DNA of 64,000 bases from CAIQPV01 sp963719855 (GTDB lineage: Bacteria; Pseudomonadota; Gammaproteobacteria; Burkholderiales; Gallionellaceae), in NCBI GenBank assembly GCA_963719855.1, contig CAVRDK010000004.1, positions 1-64,000 on the forward strand. The letters run 5' to 3'. This document shows positions 58,450-64,000 of the stretch, in pieces. The translations under genes were made by a program, and so were the position numbers. The first letter of the stretch is position 1; each line of letters opens with the position of its first letter. The notes under the pieces were generated by a model. The model saw nothing but the letters and a program-made list of their open reading frames with translations, did no database searches and was not told the DNA's origin.

Positions 58450-58468
58450 TATCCTCCCCGTGAGGATA
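58450..58468 (-). promoter_or_regulatory. candidate DmeR operator
   Basis: TATCCTC (58450-58456), CCCGT spacer, GAGGATA (58462-58468): a perfect 7-bp inverted repeat around a C/G tract, 14 bp upstream of dmeR. RcnR/FrmR-class repressors bind such G/C-tract palindromes. It lies between dmeR and the divergent leader promoter. Confidence 0.7.
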
Positions 58469-58506
58469 CATCAACAATAATATTTAACTAAAAATGCAAC
58501 TTATTG

Positions 58507-58535
58507 TTGACATCGACAAAAAGAAGTCAGAAAAT
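58507..58535 (+). promoter_or_regulatory. promoter of the cation-transport cluster
   Basis: TTGACA (58507-58512), a consensus -35, and GAAAAT (58530-58535), 17 bp apart. It points toward the 64-aa gene through a leader of about 345 nt. It is divergent from dmeR and 39 bp from the DmeR operator. Confidence 0.55.
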
Positions 58536-58540
58536 GCGCG

Positions 58541-58885
58541 CCTCTAATTCCCTCAGGGAGGTATCTTGGACAGTTGCCCTAGTAGCTTAAACCGCGTCAG
58601 CTAATCAGCGAAATCGCAGGCACTGTCTTTGACTCCCGCCGCCGTCTCGCTGATACAGCGGGACGGTGCACCAGCAGCAAATCCATTTAACCCGCGTATA
58701 TGCGGGTCGCTCTGAGCACCTCCTCACGGTCGTTTGTAATCCGCCGTGTATTCCGCGTCCTCGCAGTTTGCTGCGCAAAGACGTTCGGCATGCGGTCTAA
58801 GTTCGTTCAGACCGTGCACGGCATATTAATTAACGCATTGCCTGTCCGCTCTTTGTTGACGGACGATTTTGTGGAGGATGTAATC
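58541..58885 (+). promoter_or_regulatory. long structured leader RNA, unidentified
   Basis: There is no gene in this stretch. It holds CCGTCtCGCTG/CAGCGgGACGG (58642-58666), CCCGC/GCGGG (58691-58706), GCAG/CTGC near 58763, and CGGTCT/AGACCG (58793-58814), ahead of the GGAGG of the first small gene. I do not recognise a known riboswitch class here: yybP-ykoY and M-box core words are not evident. Given the downstream cation genes, a metal-sensing leader is a reasonable guess only. Confidence 0.4.
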
Positions 58886-59080
58886 ATGAACTTCAATTTC
58901 GCTAAAGTAACAACCATTTTCAAAGCACTGAGCAGCACAAGCTTCGGCTGGATTCGTGCTAATCAAACCGGTTCTCACAACAACACTCTTATCGAGCAGA
59001 GATACCAAGGGCACTCGGCAGGCAGCGGCATGTTTGGCTTGCTGGTTTCCAGCGATGTGGCACAAGGCTACTTGCGCTAA
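58886..59080 (+). CDS. 64-aa protein of unknown function
   Basis: It starts MNFNFAKVTTIFKALSSTSF after a good GGAGG (58873-58877, 8 bases before ATG) and is rich in S, T, N and G (IRANQTGSHNNTLIEQRY). There is no signal peptide and no transmembrane helix. It is first of the same-strand cation-transport set. The upstream open frame to 58700 lies in the structured leader and is not counted. No family is recognised. Confidence 0.55.
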   Translation: MNFNFAKVTTIFKALSSTSFGWIRANQTGSHNNTLIEQRYQGHSAGSGMFGLLVSSDVAQGYLR

Positions 59081-59165
59081 GGGGCTGGACAGGGGTAAGC
59101 AAGCAGGCTCGCTCTGGGGTCTGCTTGTGCCTCTCATGTGACTCACATAACAAAAGGACATTGAC

Positions 59166-59378
59166 ATGATCACCATCATTATTGAAGGGCCAGAAAAATC
59201 TGGCAAAAGCCACGCAATCGCATTAATCGGCAAACACCTGAAAAGTCTCGGTTGTGACGTAACGATCCAAGCTGAGAATACTCACAATGCCGACATGTTG
59301 GCGAAAGATGAAGGTGAACTCCTTGAGTGCCTCCGCAACACACAGATCGTCATCAAGGAAATGCAGACATCTAAATAG
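59166..59378 (+). CDS. 70-aa P-loop mini-protein
   Basis: MITIIIEGPEKSGKSHAIAL carries a full Walker A (GPEKSGKS) on the first beta strand, then a helix and a second strand (GCDVTIQAEN). The protein ends at 70 residues without the rest of a normal NTPase fold. AAAAGGAC precedes ATG 59166. Either it is a truncated kinase/GTPase relative, a phosphate- or nucleotide-binding small regulator, or one half of a dimeric site. No close family is recognised. It lies between the 64-aa gene and the porin. Confidence 0.65.
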   Translation: MITIIIEGPEKSGKSHAIALIGKHLKSLGCDVTIQAENTHNADMLAKDEGELLECLRNTQIVIKEMQTSK

Positions 59379-59440
59379 ATTTAAGTCTCTTGAAAGGAAG
59401 TGGCAATATTGCTGCAACATTATTTTAATATTATTCGAGA

Positions 59441-60913
59441 ATGTTAAATTCTCTGATGGGTTGTGTCATGCTGAATCGAGTTGGGTACTGCAAAACTTTT
59501 ATTACACAGCAAGTCTTGATAAGCTTGCTGTGTGGACTTTATTGCTGTTTTTCGCATATTGCGGTAGCTGAACCGACAGAGGCGCAAGGCACGGCCTCTT
59601 CGAGCAGTAATTACGCTGCAATCGAACTTTCGCCACCCGTTCAAGTTTCACCCGCTACCCCACCCGCTCCAGAAACATGGGGGGTGTATGGACAATTTAC
59701 GGGCCTCAGTCAATATCATCCGGCATTCACGGCACCTTACACCGGGCAAAACAGTTTGACTCCCAATAGCGTTAGCAGTGAAACAACAGATATTACGTTA
59801 TTTGCCGGAATTCGTGTTTCAAAGGGCGGCGAGCTTTGGATAAATCCGGAAATCGACCAAGGGTTTGGTTTGAGTAATACGCTGGGTGTAGCTGGTTTCC
59901 CGAGTGGCGAAGCCTACAAGATAGGCGCGAATGATCCCTATCCTCGTTTACCTAGATTGTTTTACCGGCAAGTCCTCAATTTGGGAGGAGAAGAGCAAAC
60001 CATCGCGCCTGCCGCCAACCAACTTGGACGGACTCAGACTGCCAACAACGTCATCCTGACCATAGGCAAGTTTTCAGTTACCGATGTGTTCGATACTAAT
60101 ACCTACGCACATGATCCACGATCGGACTTCTTTAACTGGTCGATTGTGGAATCGGGAGCATTCGACTATGCGGCTGACGCGTGGGGATTCACCAAGGGAG
60201 CGTCCATCGAATGGACACAATCCAGGTGGACATTGCGTGGCGGCTTCTTCGCCCTTCCCCCAGTTCCGAATACGACAATATTAGATCAAACATTCCACCA
60301 ACACGAATGGATCGGCGAACTAGAAGAACGGTACCAGTTGTGGGAGCATCCTGGCAAAGTACGACTATTGGGGTTTGTCAATCAGGGCAATTTTGGAAAT
60401 TATACGGATGCTTTGCAACTTCAACGGCAAACGGGCAGCCCGACGCCGGATACTGCGCTTGTTCGGCGCTTCAGCTCGCGACCGGGAGTCGCAATCAACC
60501 TCGAACAGGAAGTGGCATCCGATCTGGGCGCTTTTGCTCGCGCCAGCATGAACAACGGCAGCAAGGAAGCAGATGACTTCACAGAGATCAACAGATCTTT
60601 TGCCGCCGGGTTATCTTTGAAAGGCGATAAATGGGAGCGTCACGATGACACATTCGGCTTTGCCGCTGTCGCCAACGGACTCTCAAGCGATGCGCGCGCT
60701 TATTTTGCAGCCGGGGGAATGGGAATTCTGATCGGTGACGGACATCTGAATTACGGTTTAGAGAAGATTATGGAAACCTATTATTCCTATTCCGTGCCCA
60801 GGGTTGACCATTTGATGCTTACCCTGAACTACCAGTACGTCATCAATCCTGCATATAACCAGGATCGGGGGCCAGTCAATATTTTCGGAGTACGTGTGCA
60901 TAAGGAGTTTTAA
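59441..60913 (+). CDS. OprB-family outer-membrane porin
   Basis: A 490-residue protein with a signal region (VLISLLCGLYCCFSHIAVA) and a proline-rich linker. The mature sequence begins WGVYGQFTGLSQYHPAFTAP and carries OprB hallmarks: LTLFAGIRVSKGGELWINPE-like DITLFAGIRVSKGGELWINP, LTIGKFSVTDVFDTNTYAHD, and a final YQYVINPAYNQDRGPVNIFG then VRVHKEF beta-strand. OprB porins are often carbohydrate-selective. In this neighbourhood it might instead pass metal ions, as reported for a manganese porin paired with a NRAMP transporter in rhizobia (recollection). The start could be any of three Met codons within the first 28 bases. Confidence 0.85.
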   Translation: MLNSLMGCVMLNRVGYCKTFITQQVLISLLCGLYCCFSHIAVAEPTEAQGTASSSSNYAAIELSPPVQVSPATPPAPETWGVYGQFTGLSQYHPAFTAPYTGQNSLTPNSVSSETTDITLFAGIRVSKGGELWINPEIDQGFGLSNTLGVAGFPSGEAYKIGANDPYPRLPRLFYRQVLNLGGEEQTIAPAANQLGRTQTANNVILTIGKFSVTDVFDTNTYAHDPRSDFFNWSIVESGAFDYAADAWGFTKGASIEWTQSRWTLRGGFFALPPVPNTTILDQTFHQHEWIGELEERYQLWEHPGKVRLLGFVNQGNFGNYTDALQLQRQTGSPTPDTALVRRFSSRPGVAINLEQEVASDLGAFARASMNNGSKEADDFTEINRSFAAGLSLKGDKWERHDDTFGFAAVANGLSSDARAYFAAGGMGILIGDGHLNYGLEKIMETYYSYSVPRVDHLMLTLNYQYVINPAYNQDRGPVNIFGVRVHKEF

Positions 60914-60970
60914 CTGCTATGCCATAAAGAGGGCATGAGCGCTTTTTAAATTCAGATTCGAAAAGCTACG

Positions 60971-61240
60971 ATGCTGCAAAAGGATGCACTAATAATTAAC
61001 AAGTTGGGGCTGCATGCGCGTGCGGCAGCCAAGTTGACACAGACTGCTTCGAAGTTTCCCTGCGAGGTGTGGATGTCGCACGCCGGTCGGCGCGTGAATG
61101 CGAAAAGCATCATGGGTGTAATGATGCTGGCTGCCTCCAAGGGCAGCACCATCAATATCGAAACCGATGGTGAAAAGGAACAGGAAGCGATGGATGCGCT
61201 GCTTGCTTTGATCAATGATTGTTTTGGAGAAGGCAAATGA
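60971..61240 (+). CDS. free-standing HPr phosphocarrier
   Basis: An 89-residue HPr. His15 lies in IINKLGLHARAAAKL, the phosphorylation site. Ser46 is in VNAKSIMGVMML, the site used by HPr kinase. No enzyme I, EIIA or HPr kinase gene is in the window, so phosphate would come from elsewhere, or the protein is regulatory. It lies 57 bp after the porin. A nitrogen- or ion-type PTS regulator is possible. Confidence 0.93.
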   Translation: MLQKDALIINKLGLHARAAAKLTQTASKFPCEVWMSHAGRRVNAKSIMGVMMLAASKGSTINIETDGEKEQEAMDALLALINDCFGEGK

Positions 61241-61370
61241 AACCCCTTGCATCCCCGCCGTGCAGATCGGCAGCCTGATTCAAATTCCCGCTGCTGCGCT
61301 GACGTTCAATGTATCAGCACCAAACATTGAATCCAGTACACATAGTTATCTTTAATCCATAGGTATCAAG

Positions 61371-62639
61371 ATGAACTTATTCTCCAAACTTTATTACAAA
61401 TTTCGAAAATACTCGAAAGCCTTCCAGCTCTATCTGGTCATCGCTGGCCCCGGTCTCGTGGTCATGATCGCCGACAATGATGCCGGGGGGATTACTACCT
61501 ACGCAGCCACTGGTGCAAAGTACGGCTACAACCTGATCTGGTTTTTGTTGATCCTGATCCCGGTCGCTTACTACGTGCAGGAAATGACAGTTCGACTGGG
61601 CGTGGTCACCAAACGTGGACATGCCGAAGCGATTTTCGATGGCTTCGGTGCGTTCTGGGGCTGGTTTTCGCTGATCGACCTGATGATCTTGGACTGGTTG
61701 ACCCTGGTCACTGAATTCATCGGCATGACTTCGGCGCTGCACATCTTCGGCGTGCCTGCCTGGATGACGGTTGTCGGCGTCGTGGCCTTGATGGGAATGA
61801 TCATGTTGAATGGTCGTTACTGGACCTGGGAAAAAATAACCATGTTGTTCTGCGCTTTGAACCTCATTTACATTCCGGGCGCATTCATGGTCAATCCCTC
61901 AATGTCGGACATACTCGGTGAAGGCCTGATCCCGAATTTCCCCGGAGGCTTCAACGGCGAACTATTTTTCATAATGATGGCCAACATTGGCACCACCATC
62001 GCCCCCTGGATGCTGTTCTTCCAGCAAAGCGCTGTGGTCGATAAAGGAATGCAGGAGAAAGATATCCCTTGGGGCAAGTTCGATACTCTTTTTGGTTCGA
62101 TATTAACGGTCGTGGTGGCGATTTTTATCGTCATCGTCACGGGCACCGTCTTGAAAGGCGTCAATATCGACGACGCATCGCAGGCCGCCGAGCAACTAAT
62201 GCACACCAACCACTATGTCGGCGCGTTCATGGCTATCGGCCTGTTTGATGCCGGCCTGCTCGGCGCGATCTGTATCTCGCTAGCAAGTTCATGGGCTTTC
62301 GGCGAAATCTTCGGTTGGGCGCATACATTGAATACAAAAATCAAGGAAGCGCCCTGGTTCTATTTCTGTTACATCTTTGCCTTGGTCACCTCTGGCCTGG
62401 TAGTGCTGATTCCGGGCGCACCGCTGGTGCTGATTACCCTGTTCGTTCAGGTTGTAGCAGTCACCTTGCTGCCTGCCGCCCTGGTGTTCCTGATTCTATT
62501 GCTGAATGATAAAAAACACATGGGCGAGTACTGCAATACTTTCAGCCAGAATTTGATCTCAGGCTTTATCGTTGTCGTCATCGTGATTTTGTCCACGTTG
62601 TACGGTCTCAGCGTGTTATTCCCTAATATGTTCCATTAA
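61371..62639 (+). CDS. NRAMP-family transporter, NRMT-like (probable Mg2+)
   Basis: A 422-residue protein with about eleven hydrophobic helices. Helix 1 reads GPGLVVMIADNDAGG (D37-A38-G39-G40) where classical NRAMPs have DPGN. Helix 6 reads GTTIAPWMLFF (A211-P212-W213) where they have MPH. The metal-selective methionine is therefore alanine and the asparagine is glycine, as described for the NRAMP-related Mg2+ transporters (NRMT). Aspartate is kept. Proton- or metal-coupled uptake of Mg2+ is inferred; Mn2+ cannot be excluded. The 130-bp gap before it has a short inverted repeat TTCAATGT/ACATTGAA. MgtE-like sequence follows downstream. Confidence 0.85.
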   Translation: MNLFSKLYYKFRKYSKAFQLYLVIAGPGLVVMIADNDAGGITTYAATGAKYGYNLIWFLLILIPVAYYVQEMTVRLGVVTKRGHAEAIFDGFGAFWGWFSLIDLMILDWLTLVTEFIGMTSALHIFGVPAWMTVVGVVALMGMIMLNGRYWTWEKITMLFCALNLIYIPGAFMVNPSMSDILGEGLIPNFPGGFNGELFFIMMANIGTTIAPWMLFFQQSAVVDKGMQEKDIPWGKFDTLFGSILTVVVAIFIVIVTGTVLKGVNIDDASQAAEQLMHTNHYVGAFMAIGLFDAGLLGAICISLASSWAFGEIFGWAHTLNTKIKEAPWFYFCYIFALVTSGLVVLIPGAPLVLITLFVQVVAVTLLPAALVFLILLLNDKKHMGEYCNTFSQNLISGFIVVVIVILSTLYGLSVLFPNMFH

Positions 62640-62653
62640 TCGGAGAGCCAGAC

Positions 62654-62798
62654 ATGGACACCTCTAAAAATCCAATTTTTGTCGCCATACGGCGTTGCTC
62701 ACAAAAAATCACTTCTTACATATCAAACATATGCGGCGGCGCGATTTTCTGCTCGCGCCTTGTCTGGCTTAACAACTTGAATTTTTAGAGGTATCCAT
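62654..62798. mobile_element. 145-bp terminal-inverted-repeat element (MITE-like)
   Basis: ATGGACACCTCTAAAAATCC then AA (62654-62675) and TTGAATTTTTAGAGGTATCC then AT (62777-62798) are 22-bp inverted ends with two mismatches. The inside has a GCGCGATTTTCTGCTCGCGC hairpin and no protein frame. It ends exactly at the ATG of the next gene, whose AGAGG ribosome-binding site lies in the right arm. Partial copies are at 19778-19810 and 37390-37414. No target duplication is clear. Confidence 0.75.
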
Positions 62799-62972
62799 AT
62801 GCTATCAAGCCTTCGCCGCTTTGCCGCAAAAATTCGGGAAATCAACCATCGCTACAGCAAGCCGCACATCGAGATGTCGCGAGCCGTCAAGATATCGCTG
62901 TTGTCTCTACGGATTTACCTTTTTGTGCTGGTAAGCCTGATCCTTTACAAATTTGTATTAATGTTGAACTGA
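62799..62972 (+). CDS. 57-aa single-helix membrane protein
   Basis: It starts MLSSLRRFAAKIREINHRYS, continues with KPHIEMSRAVKI and has one hydrophobic helix (SLLSLRIYLFVLVSLILYKF) at the C-terminal end. Basic residues before the helix put the N-terminus in the cytoplasm. AGAGG lies 7 bases before the ATG and belongs to the preceding repeat element. The stop TGA is 10 bp before the MgtE-like start. It may be an accessory or regulatory subunit of the transporter. Confidence 0.6.
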   Translation: MLSSLRRFAAKIREINHRYSKPHIEMSRAVKISLLSLRIYLFVLVSLILYKFVLMLN

Positions 62973-62982
62973 GGAATAGACC

Positions 62983-64000
62983 ATGATCGCCATATTGGAA
63001 AATAAATTTTTTCTCAGTGAAATTATCGGCCGCAAGGTCTATCTGAAAACCCAACGGATCGGCCGTTTGAGCGACATGGTGATCGTTGAAACGGGAAAAC
63101 TTCCCGAGGTTAGCCATTTTGTCGTCAGCCGTTCGTTTGGCTATCCTTCACTGTTACTGCCGCTGGATAAGCTGACCCTGATTTCAAATACAGAAATCGT
63201 ATTTGACGTTAATGATCCAGTCGAATATGAAAGATTGCCTACCGATGGCGCTATCCTGCTTCGCTCGCACATTCTCGACAAGAAGATTCTCGACATGGAC
63301 GATCACGAAGTTGAGGTTATCTATGACATCAGCCTGGATTTTAAGGGTGACAAGCTGTATGTCAGCGAAGTCGATATAAGCAAACGACGCCTGCTACGCC
63401 GGATGGGACTGAGGAAACTGGCCGACTGGTTATCCGAGCACAGAGAAGAAGAGACGATGATTTCCTGGATGTATGTCCAGCAATTGCCAGAGCGTATCGA
63501 CACCTTCAAAGGGCACGTCAAACTTAATGTGCTCAAGGAAAACATCAGCGAAATCCACCCGGTCGATTTGGCAGACATTCTGGAAGAGTTGGACGGCGAT
63601 CAGCGGCTGGCGGTATTCAAAGAGCTTGAACCGGAACAAGCCTCTGATACTTTGGAAGAAGTGGAGCCACGGATTCAGCGTGAGTTGATCCATTCGATGG
63701 AAAAACGTCAGGCAGCCCAATTGATCAACGCCAGGAGTCCGGCACAGGCGGCGGTTATTCTGTCCGCGCTGCCGTCTGCCGAAGCGGACGAATTGCTGCA
63801 ACTGATTAATAAGGAAAGTGCTGACAAAATAAAGATAATCATTGATCAGCATGACGAAAATATTCTTCTGTTTTCCACTCAGAAATTCATGAAAATGCCA
63901 GAGTCAACGAAGGTCGATGAGGTCTTGACGGACTTTCGGGAAATCGCACGCAACATGGATGTGATCATGTATGTCTACGTCACCGACAAACAGGGCATCC
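62983..64000 (+). CDS. PRC-barrel/MgtE N-domain/CBS protein (cut by window end)
   Basis: The open frame runs off the end with 339 codons visible. GAGGAA lies 6 bases before ATG 62983. The first part (FLSEIIGRKVYLKTQRIGRL then SDMVIVETGK) is a PRC-barrel-like beta domain. Next comes an MgtE N-domain (IHPVDLADILEELDGDQRLA then VFKELEPEQA), the acidic superhelix that binds Mg2+ in MgtE channels. A CBS domain begins near the end (ESTKVDEVLTDFREIA). No membrane part is seen yet. It could be a cytoplasmic Mg2+ sensor acting on the NRMT transporter. Confidence 0.85.
   Translation, partial: MIAILENKFFLSEIIGRKVYLKTQRIGRLSDMVIVETGKLPEVSHFVVSRSFGYPSLLLPLDKLTLISNTEIVFDVNDPVEYERLPTDGAILLRSHILDKKILDMDDHEVEVIYDISLDFKGDKLYVSEVDISKRRLLRRMGLRKLADWLSEHREEETMISWMYVQQLPERIDTFKGHVKLNVLKENISEIHPVDLADILEELDGDQRLAVFKELEPEQASDTLEEVEPRIQRELIHSMEKRQAAQLINARSPAQAAVILSALPSAEADELLQLINKESADKIKIIIDQHDENILLFSTQKFMKMPESTKVDEVLTDFREIARNMDVIMYVYVTDKQGI

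Noticed and set aside
58534..58590. 18-codon leader ORF (MRASNSLREVSWTVALVA)
   Set aside because: Its ATG overlaps the -10 of the best promoter, so it would lie upstream of the transcript start, and the ribosome-binding site is poor.
58575..58645. tmRNA-like words (GCCCTAGTAGCTTAAACCGC and TTTGACTCCCGCCGCC)
   Set aside because: They resemble the tag end and 3' end of a proteobacterial ssrA in the right order, but they are only about 45 bases apart and no 5' domain is found. Probably chance or a deep remnant; an Rfam scan would decide.

Overview
The window reads as a chromosomal segment of a betaproteobacterium, most likely Nitrosomonadales and possibly a Gallionellaceae-like lineage. The basis is protein character and gene order: a complete dcw cluster from mraZ to lpxC, bioFHCD, ftsK-lolA-rarA-serS, glycine cleavage genes behind a tandem glycine riboswitch, an rsmD-coaD-ferredoxin block, and ftsY/ftsEX/rpoH. 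The taxonomic call is an inference. Short interspersed palindromic repeats are abundant between genes and in places inside them.

Layout. 1-725: the 3' end of an IS21-type element (istB tail plus terminal repeats) next to a decayed response-regulator fragment. 726-19750: the dcw division and peptidoglycan cluster, with a sigma70-like promoter overlaid by four MraZ boxes, genes mostly overlapping by a few bases, murE and murF fused into one frame, then lpxC and a small membrane protein. 19900-23430: biotin genes bioF-bioH-bioC-bioD. 23500-31610: an orphan LuxR-type regulator, ftsK, lolA, rarA, serS and an MltF-like transglycosylase. 31661-37307: tRNA-Ser(CGA), glycine riboswitch and terminator, gcvT, gcvH, gcvPA, tpx and gcvPB. 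37550-44600: a frameshifted dacB, small proteins, a parvulin, a bolA remnant, an NlpC/P60 protein, rimO, nth, a DUF1841 protein and a corrinoid adenosyltransferase. 44675-48650 (minus strand): ferredoxin, coaD, rsmD and two M16 peptidases.

48767-56770: ftsY, then about 4.2 kb of accessory DNA (a THI5/NMT1-PAS-GGDEF-hemerythrin protein, a deaminase remnant and a VapBC-like toxin-antitoxin pair), then ftsE, ftsX, a hicA remnant and rpoH. The rpoH promoter carries a CIRCE (HrcA-type) operator. The toxin gene overlaps the start of ftsE by 4 bp.

56819-58468: a dmeR-dmeF Ni/Co efflux pair with a candidate operator. 58507-64000: a same-strand set with a long hairpin-rich leader, a 64-aa protein, a 70-aa P-loop mini-protein, an OprB-type porin, a free-standing HPr, an NRAMP-family transporter whose metal-site residues look like the Mg-type NRMT branch, a 57-aa membrane protein and a PRC-barrel/MgtE-N protein cut by the window end. 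This is the best candidate for an undescribed system: a possible envelope-spanning divalent-cation (Mg or Mn) uptake and sensing module.

Four repeat families deserve attention because they touch coding or translation signals. One supplies the ribosome-binding site of murC and lolA. One supplies the ribosome-binding site of the 57-aa membrane protein. Two are embedded in the murE-murF frame.
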